The notes under the pieces were generated by a model that saw only the letters and a program-made list of their open reading frames with translations, did no database searches and had not been told where the DNA came from. A DNA stretch of 64,000 nucleotides, from positions 65,978 to 129,977 of the forward strand of contig CAYJFB010000004.1 of assembly GCA_964369685.1 (NCBI GenBank), written 5' to 3'. The DNA comes from Avidesulfovibrio sp964369685. GTDB taxonomy: Bacteria; Desulfobacterota; Desulfovibrionia; Desulfovibrionales; Desulfovibrionaceae. The position numbers and the translations under genes are program-made. Within the stretch, counting starts at the first letter, position 1. Every line of letters begins with the position of its first letter. Shown piece after piece: positions 16,283-25,739 of this stretch.

Positions 16283-17620
16283 ATGTCTGCATATCGTTCA
16301 AAATATGTGAGTGCTGAGCAAGCCGTCGCTTGTGTGAAGCCGGGAGATTGGGTTGATTACAGTTTTTGTCTTGGGCATCCGCGCGTTTTGGATCGTGCGT
16401 TGGCAGCACGTAAAGAAACGTTAACAAATATTTCTGTTCGTGGCGGCATTATTCTTGAGCCTTTGGCGATTATTGAACAGGATCCACAAGCAGAACATTT
16501 TTTATGGCACAGTTGGCATATGGGCGGTTATGAACGACGTTTGAGCGATACACAGCGTTGTTGTTATATGCCGCTCATTTACAGCCTTATGCCTTCGTTA
16601 TATCGTAAGCATTTACATGTCGATGTTGCTTTTTTGCGTGTTTCGCCGATGGATGCTCACGGATATTTTAATGTTTCGTTGACCAATTCGGCAACCAAAG
16701 CCATCATTGAAAAAGCGCGTGTTGTTGTTCTTGAAACGTCTGACTCGTTGCCGCGTATAGCGGGTAAACAAGCACTCATTCACATTTCTGAAGTCGATTA
16801 TGTTGTGGAAGGCGACAACGCACCGCTCCCGACCTTACCTATGGCAGCGCCTTCTGAAAACGATCGCAATATTGCCGCACACCTCATTAAAGAATTGCGC
16901 GATGGCGATGTGATTCAACTTGGTATCGGTGCTTTACCCAACGCCATCGGTGAACAAATTGTTCATTCAGAATTGAAACATTTGGGCATTCATACCGAAA
17001 TGTTGGTTGATTCGTATTTGAATATGTTTGAAGCGGGACGCATCACCAACTTATCAAAAAAACAGCACCGCGGCCAAAGCGTGTTTACCTTTGCGGCAGG
17101 CAGTGAACGTCTTTATGATTGGATGAAAGACAACGGAGGTCTTTTTTCAGCACCTGTCGATCATGTCAATACAGCGGCCATCATGGCAAAAATTGATGCC
17201 ATGGTCAGTATCAACACCTGCTTAGAAATCGATTTTTTTGGACAAATCAGTGCTGAGTCTGCGGGATGTCGTCAAATTAGCGGTTCCGGCGGTCAAATTG
17301 ATTTTGCAAGCGGAACGGCACATTCACCGCACGGACGCAGCTATATATGCCTGCAATCGACCTACTATGACAAAAAAACAGAAACTCTTCATTCACGAAT
17401 TGTACCGACATTGGCATCAGGCAGTGTTGTCACAACACAACGCGCCTTTGTTGCCGATGTCGTGACAGAATGGGGCATGGCACACTTGGCAGGGCAGTCC
17501 ATATGGGCACGAACAGAACGTTTGATTAATATTGCACACCCCGATTTTCGAGACAGCTTGATCCGTGAAGCAGAAAAGCACGGCATTTGGAAATCATCTA
17601 ATAAAGTTGGTACCAATTAA
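16283..17620 (+). CDS. Acetyl-CoA hydrolase/transferase family CoA-transferase
   Basis: 445 residues, of the family that includes butyryl-CoA:acetate and 4-hydroxybutyrate CoA-transferases (class I). CoA moves through a thioester on a glutamate, and the candidate is the Glu in NTCLEIDFFGQISAES (about residue 314). The GSGGQIDFASG loop downstream is the CoA-binding signature. The N-terminal half has VKPGDWVDYSFCLGHP. AAGGA is placed well before the ATG. It stands alone, so its substrate pair cannot be read from context; acetate/acetyl-CoA exchange in energy metabolism is likely. Confidence 0.85.
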   Translation: MSAYRSKYVSAEQAVACVKPGDWVDYSFCLGHPRVLDRALAARKETLTNISVRGGIILEPLAIIEQDPQAEHFLWHSWHMGGYERRLSDTQRCCYMPLIYSLMPSLYRKHLHVDVAFLRVSPMDAHGYFNVSLTNSATKAIIEKARVVVLETSDSLPRIAGKQALIHISEVDYVVEGDNAPLPTLPMAAPSENDRNIAAHLIKELRDGDVIQLGIGALPNAIGEQIVHSELKHLGIHTEMLVDSYLNMFEAGRITNLSKKQHRGQSVFTFAAGSERLYDWMKDNGGLFSAPVDHVNTAAIMAKIDAMVSINTCLEIDFFGQISAESAGCRQISGSGGQIDFASGTAHSPHGRSYICLQSTYYDKKTETLHSRIVPTLASGSVVTTQRAFVADVVTEWGMAHLAGQSIWARTERLINIAHPDFRDSLIREAEKHGIWKSSNKVGTN

Positions 17621-17741
17621 AAGTCATACTGTTTATATGTTGGAGTATCATTATTGATGATGCTGTACCATGTTGTTTTTTATGTTTAAAGATGTTTTAA
17701 AAACTCACAATGATGCTCCACATCATAGAAGGAAAAACCGT

Positions 17742-18974
17742 ATGACACTCCTTGAACCGTTTCTACGTCTGATAGTTGCTGTTGCTCTTGCAATAGTTTT
17801 AGGTAAATGTGTTGCAAAGTTTAAAATGCCTGCCATTTTGGGTTGGCTTTTGGCAGGCATGATGTTTGGCCCGCATATTTTTAATATTTTAAACCAAGAT
17901 CTTTTAGACGCAACGTGGTATCATATACTGACAAAATCGCTGGAATGTGTTATGGGGCTTTTATTTGCCAAAGAATTGGTATTTAAAAAATTAAAAAAAT
18001 ATGGGACACAAATTTTTACGATAACACTCTTTGAATCGTTGGGAACATTTTTTATTGTCAGTGCAACGTTTGCGATCATTTGTTATTTTATGCAGATACC
18101 GTTTTATGTTGCATTTGTTTTTGGAGGCATAGCCCTTGCCACAGCACCTGCACCGACACTTGCCATCATCAATGAATTAAAAACAAAAGGTTCTGTTACC
18201 AGTGTCCTGATTCCGATAACGATGCTTGATGATGTTGTTGCGATTGCAGTTTTTTTTTCCATCAATTCGTATATTATTTCATTGGGGGCAGGAACTTCAG
18301 ATCCGTTTCTTTTAATTTTTTCTCTTTCTGTCATTCTTCCTCTGCTGCTTGGTACGGTGATTGGTTTTCTTGCTTCATTTCTTTATACAAAAGACAGTGG
18401 ACACCAAAAGACACTGCTTTCCACTTTGGGATTATTGATTGTTACCGCGGCCATTTCATTTTATGTAAACAATGTTCTTTTATCTAAACCTCTTTTAAAT
18501 TTTATTTTAGTTGGCATTGCTGTGTTCACAACCATTGCCAATCGTGTTTCTGAAGAAAAAATGGAACAAATTGCAAAATCTGTCGGCCCACTTGTTGGGA
18601 TTGCGCTTATGGTCATGATTATGAATTTGGGCGCGCCGTTGGATTACAGCTTGATCATGGGGGCGAGTTTTTTTACTGCTGTATACATTCTTTCAAGAAC
18701 GTTCGGAAAATACTTCAGTACCTATCTTGGTGCAACAATCTCGCATGCAGAACCAACAATGAAAAAATATTTGGGCTTTACACTGCTAACACACTCAGGC
18801 GTTTCACTCTTTTTTACAGGGATCATCGTCACATCACTCAATACTTTTGACACAGAGTCTGCACTGATTGTAAAAGGAACAATTGCAGCCGCTGCCGTAA
18901 TTAATGAAATATTCGCTGTCATTATCGCCAAAAAAGGTTTTGAATGGGCAGGTGAAATTCCAAAGAAACAATAA
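17742..18974 (+). CDS. CPA2-type cation/proton antiporter
   Basis: 410 residues from the ATG at 17742, preceded by AAGGA. An ATG-like start 24 codons upstream would add a polar leader before the first membrane segment and is rejected. About 11-12 hydrophobic segments cover nearly the whole protein. MPAILGWLLAGMMFGP near residue 30 and ITMLDDVVAIAVFF (the DD pair, about residues 160-175, expected to carry the ion) are typical of Kef/NhaS-like exchangers. There is no C-terminal RCK/TrkA domain, so this is not a full KefB/C. It probably exchanges Na+ or K+ for H+. Confidence 0.85.
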   Translation: MTLLEPFLRLIVAVALAIVLGKCVAKFKMPAILGWLLAGMMFGPHIFNILNQDLLDATWYHILTKSLECVMGLLFAKELVFKKLKKYGTQIFTITLFESLGTFFIVSATFAIICYFMQIPFYVAFVFGGIALATAPAPTLAIINELKTKGSVTSVLIPITMLDDVVAIAVFFSINSYIISLGAGTSDPFLLIFSLSVILPLLLGTVIGFLASFLYTKDSGHQKTLLSTLGLLIVTAAISFYVNNVLLSKPLLNFILVGIAVFTTIANRVSEEKMEQIAKSVGPLVGIALMVMIMNLGAPLDYSLIMGASFFTAVYILSRTFGKYFSTYLGATISHAEPTMKKYLGFTLLTHSGVSLFFTGIIVTSLNTFDTESALIVKGTIAAAAVINEIFAVIIAKKGFEWAGEIPKKQ

Positions 18975-19049
18975 GTTTAAACATTTTTAATTGAAAAGAA
19001 AATCGATATGATAACCAAATATACAATACAATAAAAAGGATCATAAACG

Positions 19050-20030
19050 ATGAATATTGTCATTTTAGATGGTTATACATTAAACCCTGACGGCGACAAT
19101 CCATGGACAGCCATTGAAGCACTCGGTAAGGTTACAGTCTATGATCGTACCAAAACCGATGAGCTGTTTTATGAACGCGCGATGAATGCCGATATTTTGT
19201 TAACCAATAAAACCCCGTTGCGTGCTGACCGTTTGGCAAAACTGCCGAAGTTGCGTTGTATCGGCGTGTTGGCAACGGGGTATGATGTCGTTGATGTGGT
19301 TGAAGCAGGCAAACGCGGTATTCCTGTGATGAATGTGCCTGCGTATGGTGTTGAGGCGGTTGTTGAACACCTTTTTGCGTTATTGCTTGAGTTGTGTCGG
19401 CGTACAAGTTTGCATGATGCGTCTGTGCGTGTCGGTGAATGGACATCAAATATTGAATGGTGTTACTGGAAAACGCCGCAATTGGATTTGTATGGTAAAA
19501 CCATGGGCATTTACGGCTTTGGTAATATTGGCAAGCATGTCGGAAAAATCGCCCACGCTTTTGGTATGGAGGTGCTTGTTTGCACAAGAAGTACGCCAAA
19601 ATCTGATTCTTTTGGCTATCCATGTACTTTTGTCAACGAAGAAGAATTGTTCCGACGTTCACAGATCCTTTCTTTACATTGTCCGTTGACGGAGCAAACA
19701 CGCGGCTTAGTGAATGCCGAACGCATTGCAACCATGCCTGACGGAGCCATTTTACTGAACTTGGCTCGTGGGCCTGTTATTGATGAACAGGCTGTGGCAG
19801 ACGCGTTACACGCCGGAAAATTGGGGGGCTTTGCTGCCGATGTGGCCTCTGTCGAGCCTATTCAAGCCGACAACCCGTTGTTGACGAGTCCACATTCATT
19901 GCTTACACCGCACCTTGCATGGGGATCGCAACGCGCACGGCGTAATATTACCGCAATCATGGCCGATAAGTTGCAAAGTTGGATAAACGGTACACCAAAA
20001 GGGCTTGTTAATGCTGAATGGTTGGCATAA
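19050..20030 (+). CDS. D-2-hydroxyacid dehydrogenase (glycerate/hydroxypyruvate type)
   Basis: 326 residues. The NAD-binding fold GIYGFGNIGKHVG is near residues 152-164. The catalytic triad is visible: Arg in LARGPVIDE, Glu in VEPIQADNPL and His in LTPHLAWGS. The PHLAW.S.xAR ending and N-terminal VILDGYTLNPGD-like start match glycerate dehydrogenases (HprA type), which interconvert hydroxypyruvate and glycerate. A related 2-hydroxyacid substrate is possible. AAAAGGA precedes the ATG. It stands alone. Confidence 0.85.
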   Translation: MNIVILDGYTLNPDGDNPWTAIEALGKVTVYDRTKTDELFYERAMNADILLTNKTPLRADRLAKLPKLRCIGVLATGYDVVDVVEAGKRGIPVMNVPAYGVEAVVEHLFALLLELCRRTSLHDASVRVGEWTSNIEWCYWKTPQLDLYGKTMGIYGFGNIGKHVGKIAHAFGMEVLVCTRSTPKSDSFGYPCTFVNEEELFRRSQILSLHCPLTEQTRGLVNAERIATMPDGAILLNLARGPVIDEQAVADALHAGKLGGFAADVASVEPIQADNPLLTSPHSLLTPHLAWGSQRARRNITAIMADKLQSWINGTPKGLVNAEWLA

Positions 20031-20109
20031 TTATACAACGTTTCAAGACATGTTCTCCTGAATAAAAACTATTCAAATTGTATTTGAAAAGAAAAAAGGA
20101 CTATTTTTT

Positions 20110-20685
20110 ATGCGTATTCTTTCCGGATCGTTCGGTGGTCGAACTGTCCGTACGGTTGAAGGTCCCGGTTATCGCCCTGCCACGGCAAAAGTGCGCGGCG
20201 CCATTTTTTCAATGCTTGAGGCGCGCGGTGTGGTGTGGGCAGGTGTGCGTGTGTTGGATTTGTTTGCAGGTAGCGGTAGTTTGGGCTTTGAGGCCTTGAG
20301 TCGCGGTGCGCTTGAAGCTTCTTTTGTGGAAAAAGCCCCCAACGCCGTGGCTTGTATGCGTAAAACCATGGATGATTTACACTTACAACCTCCACAATGC
20401 CAAATTTTTCAACAAGATGTCGCCACATTTATTCGTCAACGCCCTTGGCAACCTTTTGATGTCATTTTTATTGATCCTCCGTATGGCCTGGGTCGTCTTG
20501 ATGTTACGCTGAAAGCTGTCGTAAAAGGCGGTTGGTTGGCTGCAGAAGGCTTTCTCCTGGCCGAAGCAGAAAAACACCTTAAGCCTGAGCTCACACAAAT
20601 AGACCTCCCCGGCCTAGAGCTTGAAGTCGATCGAACCTATGGACAAACGAGAATAGGCATATGGCAACATCACCCACTCGTATAG
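20110..20685 (+). CDS. rsmD: 16S rRNA m2G966 methyltransferase
   Basis: 191 residues. Starts MRILSGSFGGRTV with RPATAKVRGAIFSML, both typical. The SAM site is VLDLFAGSGSLGFEAL (about residues 47-62), and the catalytic IDPPYG motif is near residue 124. It overlaps coaD by 25 bases; rsmD-coaD is a common pair. Confidence 0.94.
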   Translation: MRILSGSFGGRTVRTVEGPGYRPATAKVRGAIFSMLEARGVVWAGVRVLDLFAGSGSLGFEALSRGALEASFVEKAPNAVACMRKTMDDLHLQPPQCQIFQQDVATFIRQRPWQPFDVIFIDPPYGLGRLDVTLKAVVKGGWLAAEGFLLAEAEKHLKPELTQIDLPGLELEVDRTYGQTRIGIWQHHPLV

Positions 20686-21233
20686 CCGTCTACCCGGGAA
20701 CTTTTGACCCGTTGACGAATGGACACGCCAGCTTGGTGCGGCGTGGTTTGCAGCTTTTTGATTATGTCATCATTGCAGTTGCCGCAGACACGCCAAAAAC
20801 ACCGCTTTTTTCTTTGGAAGAACGCGTAACCATTGCTAAAGAAGCTTTTGCAGACACCGACGCTGTGATCGTTGAGCCGTTTTCCGGATTGCTGGTTGAC
20901 TATGCGGCAAAACACGGCGCGACAACCATTTTGCGTGGCTTGCGTGCGGTTTCAGACTATGAGTATGAATTTCAGTTGTCATTGATGAATCGAAAATTGC
21001 AGCCAAACATTGAAACGGTCTTTTTAATTTCTGACTATCGTTGGTTGTATATCAGTTCAACAATCATAAAAACTGTCGCATCACTCAGAGGCAGTGTACA
21101 CGGTCTGGTTCCTCCCGTAGTGGAAAAACATTTGATTCAACGCTTTGGGCCAAGCAACGATCGCATTCCTCCGGAAGCCCCCGAAGTTTATTTGCATTGG
21201 CACAAACAAAACAAGGCTTCCTCCGACTCATGA
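20661..21233 (+). CDS. coaD: Phosphopantetheine adenylyltransferase
   Basis: 190 residues. It makes dephospho-CoA from 4'-phosphopantetheine and ATP. The nucleotidyl-transferase signature YPGTFDPLTNGH is at residues 11-22, and the C-terminal ISSTIIK motif replaces the usual ISSxxVR. Its start lies inside rsmD and its stop overlaps miaA as ATGA, so rsmD-coaD-miaA forms a compact operon. The last 25 residues extend slightly past the usual end. Confidence 0.95.
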   Translation: MATSPTRIAVYPGTFDPLTNGHASLVRRGLQLFDYVIIAVAADTPKTPLFSLEERVTIAKEAFADTDAVIVEPFSGLLVDYAAKHGATTILRGLRAVSDYEYEFQLSLMNRKLQPNIETVFLISDYRWLYISSTIIKTVASLRGSVHGLVPPVVEKHLIQRFGPSNDRIPPEAPEVYLHWHKQNKASSDS

Positions 21234-22153
21234 AACAACGACTGATTTGCCTTGTCGGCGCAACCGGGACAGGAAAAACGGCTTTGGCGTTGGCTCTCGC
21301 TCAAAAAAACCAAGGCGACATCATCAACGCTGATTCACGGCAGGTGTACAGCGATTTTCCGATCATTACAGCACAGCCGACAAAAGAAGAACAACAGCAC
21401 ATTCCACATCGATTGTATGGATACCTTGCAACAACAGAAGTGTGTTCGGCCGGAACGTGGTCTGAAGCGGCTCACGCATTGATCCTCAACGAGAACCAAA
21501 AGCATACGATGCCTATCCTTGTCGGAGGAACGGGGCTCTATTTGCGTGCCCTCTTGGACGGCATTGTGACTATTCCACATCCTTCACAAGAACTCGCAGA
21601 AAAATTAGATAACGAATTCACCGTACAAGGCGGCGCACATTTGCATCAACGTCTTCAAGCCGTTGATCCCGAATATGCCGCAAAAATTCATCAAAATGAC
21701 CGCCAACGACTGATCAGAGCTTTGGCTGTTCAAATAAGCACAGGCAAACCGTTTACTTGGTGGCATCAACAAACGCCGCCACCGCCGCCATTTGATGTTT
21801 TACGATTGGGTCTTGATTTGTCATTGGCAGAACTGTTGCCACGATTGATTGCACGCATTGATAACATGTTGGTGGCTGGTGCTGTTGAAGAAGTGAGTAA
21901 AGCACTGAACAAAACACCCGATCTCTCTGCTCCCGGTTGGTCAGGAATCGGATGTTTGGAATTGGCACATTATGTTCTCGGCAAATATTCCTTGGACGAA
22001 GCCAGAGCCATCTGGATAAAAAATACACGTGCCTATGCTAAACGACAACGGACATGGTTTCGTGCCGATTCCAGAATTTGTTGGTTTAGACCTGAAGAGC
22101 TAGACCAAGCCTTATGTTTTGTACAAAAACACGTTTTAGACACAGTCATATAG
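21230..22153 (+). CDS. miaA: tRNA dimethylallyltransferase
   Basis: 307 residues from MKQRLICLVGATGTGKTALA. The frame is open for 63 codons upstream inside coaD, but the P-loop must be near the start and ATGA overlaps the coaD stop. It adds dimethylallyl to A37 of tRNAs reading UNN codons. GATGTGKT (P-loop), NADSRQVY and GGTGLYLRALLDG are all intact. Confidence 0.95.
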   Translation: MKQRLICLVGATGTGKTALALALAQKNQGDIINADSRQVYSDFPIITAQPTKEEQQHIPHRLYGYLATTEVCSAGTWSEAAHALILNENQKHTMPILVGGTGLYLRALLDGIVTIPHPSQELAEKLDNEFTVQGGAHLHQRLQAVDPEYAAKIHQNDRQRLIRALAVQISTGKPFTWWHQQTPPPPPFDVLRLGLDLSLAELLPRLIARIDNMLVAGAVEEVSKALNKTPDLSAPGWSGIGCLELAHYVLGKYSLDEARAIWIKNTRAYAKRQRTWFRADSRICWFRPEELDQALCFVQKHVLDTVI

Positions 22154-22253
22154 CCAAACGGAAAGAACCCAAAGAGGCAGACAACCGTCGCATATAGGCG
22201 GTTAAATATACCGATACGTTGATAGTCTATGGGTGATGGTTTGTAAATAATCT

Positions 22254-23771
22254 TTATTTTTCAAGCATGGCTTCAGCACGATAAGAACTGCGTACCAACG
22301 GTGCTGAAGCTACCCCTTCAAAACCTTTTTCAAGTGCTATCTCTTTCCAATGCGCGAACTCATCAGGTGCAACATAGCGTGCGATTGGGGCGTGATTTCT
22401 TGACGGTGCAAGGTATTGCCCCAGTGTCAGGAAACGACAGCCATGTAGGTAAAGTTCATGAATTGTTTGATGGACTTCGTCCCATGTTTCTCCAAGGCCA
22501 AGCATGATTCCTGATTTTACCCGCAAACCGTGGTGAGCTGCAAATTGTAATACTTGCAGCGATGTTTGATAATCGGCAATGGGACGTACTGTCGGAAAAA
22601 GACGTGCCACGGTCTCTATATTGTGGTTAAACATATCAGGTTTTGCTGCACACACTTGAGCCAAAGCGGTTTCATTGCCTTGAAAATCAGGAACCAAAAT
22701 TTCAATACTTGTTTCCGGTTTGCGTTGGCGGATGGCTTGAACCGTACGGACAAAGTGTTCGGCACCGCCGTCTGCCAAGTCATCGCGCGTCACTGAGGTG
22801 ATGACTGCGTGTTTCAAATCCAATGTTTGTACCGCTTGGGCAACATTGTCGGGTTCTTTGTCGTCCAAAGCGTTCGGTTTGCCTTTTGTTACCGCACAAT
22901 AACGACATTTTCGTGTACACACATCACCCATAATAATAAATGTTGACGTGCCGTGTGCAAAACATTCCGCTTTATTCGGACACATGGCTTCTTGGCAGAC
23001 TGTATGTAAATGGTGTTCTGAAATCATTTTCTGCATGGGTTGAATGCTTTTGGCATTAAAAGGATGTAAAGCAAACCATTTGGGGCGACGTAACGGTGCG
23101 GTTCCGTTATTTTGCGCTTCTTTAAGCGTATAGCCAAAACGGTTTGCAAAATGATGGATAAAAGCTTCAGAAACCGAGGCATAATCAACCGTTTTTTTCA
23201 ATAGATCTTGCATGGATGTTATGCGTTCATGAGGATTGCCGCATGGGGTTATCAGGTCAAAATAGCTGATGTCGGTATTGATGTTCAGTGCAATACCGTG
23301 GAATGTTGTCCATTTACGCAAACCAAGTCCCACACTGGCTATTTTGGCTCCTTTTGCCCAAAGTCCGTAACCATGTACATTTCGTTCTGTTTTAATGTCA
23401 AAATCATTTACAACGGCTTCAAGCACATCAAGCAACGCATCAACAAATTGAGGAACCGTTTGTTTTACCAAGCGCACAATCGGATAGGCAACCAGTTGAC
23501 CTTGGCCGTGAAACGTCGCCATACCCCCGCGTCTGATTTTGACAACATCAATGCCTCGGTCTTGTAACGTGCGCATGTCTGCATGTACATCGTCTTCACT
23601 GCCGCGTAACCCAAGTGTGATGACCGGATCGTGTTCAGCTAACAACAACGAATCGACAACAACATCGTCAATGCGAGATTGTACACGTTTTTTTTGAAAG
23701 GATAACGCGTGTTGATAGGAAATGTGTCCCAGATCTAAAACCTCTAAACACGGTTTTTGATTCTTGTGCAT
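22254..23771 (-). CDS. LipB-LipA fusion: octanoyltransferase + lipoyl synthase
   Basis: 505 residues in one frame, two enzymes of lipoate synthesis joined. Residues 1 to about 215 are LipB, which moves octanoate from ACP to target proteins: GGMATFHGQGQLVAYPI, the catalytic Lys in GAKIASVG (about 143) and Cys in ITPCGN (about 177). From about 230 to the end is LipA, which inserts the sulfurs: auxiliary cluster CQEAMCPNKAEC, radical-SAM cluster CTRKCRYC and the C-terminal RSSY motif. All key residues of both halves are present, so both should work. The ATG at 23771 fits AAGG spacing better than the ATG at 23777. The gene stands alone. Confidence 0.93.
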   Translation of the reverse strand: MHKNQKPCLEVLDLGHISYQHALSFQKKRVQSRIDDVVVDSLLLAEHDPVITLGLRGSEDDVHADMRTLQDRGIDVVKIRRGGMATFHGQGQLVAYPIVRLVKQTVPQFVDALLDVLEAVVNDFDIKTERNVHGYGLWAKGAKIASVGLGLRKWTTFHGIALNINTDISYFDLITPCGNPHERITSMQDLLKKTVDYASVSEAFIHHFANRFGYTLKEAQNNGTAPLRRPKWFALHPFNAKSIQPMQKMISEHHLHTVCQEAMCPNKAECFAHGTSTFIIMGDVCTRKCRYCAVTKGKPNALDDKEPDNVAQAVQTLDLKHAVITSVTRDDLADGGAEHFVRTVQAIRQRKPETSIEILVPDFQGNETALAQVCAAKPDMFNHNIETVARLFPTVRPIADYQTSLQVLQFAAHHGLRVKSGIMLGLGETWDEVHQTIHELYLHGCRFLTLGQYLAPSRNHAPIARYVAPDEFAHWKEIALEKGFEGVASAPLVRSSYRAEAMLEK

Positions 23772-23777
23772 GGCCAT

Positions 23778-24282
23778 GCCTTATGATTGTGATGAGAAAT
23801 GGTCAATGGATAAGGCTCTTCCTTAAAGAAGAGGCGTTGGATCTATATCGCTGTTCTCTGTACACCATACAAAATATATTTGCAAACCTACTGACAAGTA
23901 TCCATATATAAAAGCTGTCGATAGCACGGTTTCTTCCAGAAAATTCAGTGACTCTCGTGAGTGAATCAGAAAAAAAACTTGCCTGTTTTTTGAAGCTTTG
24001 GTATATATAAAACGTGCGAGATGAGATGGTTCGTCTTTGATTGTGTGCCGATCTGCAAAGTTGGTGACAGGGCGGTATTGTCTGTTATGGATTGACTTCT
24101 CATGCGTCTCAACCATCCATTTGTTTTTGGGAAAAAAAGCGTTCTTCGCTTCAATATCAGAGAAGACTTCAAAATTCGGTTACAGAAGTCAAACCGCCAT
24201 GAACACAATGAAAACGTGTCATTCGCGGTTTTTTTTATTGTTTTAACGTATCGTTATACATATGTCTGTTGCAGGAGTATTC
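23778..24282. other. 505-base gap between lipBA and speA with an orphan terminator
   Basis: The genes on either side diverge, so both promoters should lie here. Several short open frames occur but none has a ribosome site or recognisable product. The only clear structure is the plus-strand terminator at 24191-24237. Confidence 0.5.
24191..24237 (+). terminator. Orphan intrinsic terminator 46 bases before speA
   Basis: AAACCGC (24191-24197) pairs with GCGGTTT (24225-24231), enclosing a second ATG.ACAC/GTGT.CAT stem, and runs into eight T residues (24229-24236). No plus-strand gene lies upstream, so it ends either a leader RNA of speA or an unannotated small RNA. Confidence 0.75.
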
Positions 24283-25737
24283 ATGGACTTGGATCGCCAA
24301 AAAAGTGCCCCCATTTATGAGGCGTTGGAAGAATTTCGTCGTCGTCGCGTGGTGCCTTTTGATGTACCGGGGCATAAAAGAGGACGCGGCAATCCCGAAT
24401 TAGCGACTTTACTTGGTGAAAAATGTGTCGGACTTGACGTAAATTCCATGAAACCATTGGATAATTTATGCAATCCAATATCTGTGATTCGTGAAGCAGA
24501 AAAGCTGACTGCAGAAGCTTTTGGAGCGCATCATGCCTTTTTTATGGTTGGAGGAACCACAAGCTCTGTTCAAAGCATGATTATGGCCTCTTGTCAGTCC
24601 GGTGAAAAAATTATTTTGCCGCGCAATGTTCATAAAAGTGTTATCAATGCCTTGATTCTTTGTGGGGGAATTCCTGTTTATGTAAATCCTGCCATTCATG
24701 ACAAAATCGGTGTGGCACTCGGTATGGAATATTTGGGTGTCAAAGCCGCTATTGAAGCCAATCCCGATGCGGTGGCTGTTTTTGTCAATCATCCGACGTA
24801 TTATGGTATTTGTTCAGATTTACAAGCCATTACCGATTTGGCACACGCTGCCGGTATGAAAGTCTTGGTGGACGAAGCGCACGGAACGCATCTTTCTTTT
24901 GCAGAAGGTCTGCCTAAATCGGGCATTTCTGTCGGAGCAGACATGGTGGCGGTTTCGATGCACAAATCAGGCGGCAGTTTGACACAAAGCTCTGTGTTGT
25001 TGCTAGGAAAGCATGTCGACCCAAGCCATGTGCGTACGTTTATTAATCTTACACAAACAACCAGTGCTTCATATCTACTTCTTTCGAGTTTAGACATTTC
25101 ACGACGGAATTTGGCTTTACGGGGTAAAGACTCTTTTGCAAAAGTGATTCGTATGGCTGAATACGCTCGTGAAGAGCTCAATTCTGTCGGTGGATTTTAT
25201 GCATATGGGCGTGAGTTGATTGACGGTATAACTGTTTGTGATTATGACGTCACCAAATTGTGTGTGTATACCCAAGACATTGGATTGACGGGTATTGAAG
25301 TCTACGATCTGTTGCGTGACGAATACGATATACAAATTGAATTCGGAGACATCGGAAATATTATGGCTTATATTTCGATCGGTGATCGTATTCAAGATAT
25401 TGAACGTCTTGTGGGGGCTTTGGAAGATATAAAACGGCTTCATGCCAAACCGCCCGGTGGCGTGCATTATGCGGATTTTGTACTCCCGGAAGTGATCTAT
25501 TCTCCTCAACGGCCTTTTTATGCAAAAAAAGAATCGTTACCTATCAGGCAAACTGCAGGACGGGTTGCTGCTGAATTTGTGATGTGTTACCCCCCGGGCA
25601 TTCCCATTTTGGCTCCCGGAGAATTGGTGAGTGAAAAGATTATTGAACACATCCTTTTTGCTCGTGAAAAAGGTTGTTCTTTGCAGGGGGCTGCCGATCC
25701 GATTGTCAATCATCTTCAAGTCATTAAGGCCGATTAG
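24283..25737 (+). CDS. speA: Arginine/ornithine/lysine decarboxylase, PLP fold I
   Basis: 484 residues from the ATG at 24283, placed 5 bases after AGGAG; the ATG at 24262 lacks such a site. This is the short, Firmicute-type decarboxylase. VPFDVPGHKRGRGNPEL is near the N-terminus and the PLP lysine is in SMHKSGGSLTQSS (about residue 229), with VDEAHGTHL just before. The C-terminal domain ends in CYPPGIPILAPGE. speE follows after 2 bases, so the product feeds polyamine synthesis. Arginine decarboxylase is the usual assignment, but the amino acid used is not certain. Confidence 0.85.
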   Translation: MDLDRQKSAPIYEALEEFRRRRVVPFDVPGHKRGRGNPELATLLGEKCVGLDVNSMKPLDNLCNPISVIREAEKLTAEAFGAHHAFFMVGGTTSSVQSMIMASCQSGEKIILPRNVHKSVINALILCGGIPVYVNPAIHDKIGVALGMEYLGVKAAIEANPDAVAVFVNHPTYYGICSDLQAITDLAHAAGMKVLVDEAHGTHLSFAEGLPKSGISVGADMVAVSMHKSGGSLTQSSVLLLGKHVDPSHVRTFINLTQTTSASYLLLSSLDISRRNLALRGKDSFAKVIRMAEYAREELNSVGGFYAYGRELIDGITVCDYDVTKLCVYTQDIGLTGIEVYDLLRDEYDIQIEFGDIGNIMAYISIGDRIQDIERLVGALEDIKRLHAKPPGGVHYADFVLPEVIYSPQRPFYAKKESLPIRQTAGRVAAEFVMCYPPGIPILAPGELVSEKIIEHILFAREKGCSLQGAADPIVNHLQVIKAD

Positions 25738-25739
25738 TT

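Noticed and set aside
23823..24320. Small open frames upstream of speA
   Set aside because: No ribosome sites, odd composition, and they overlap the terminator.
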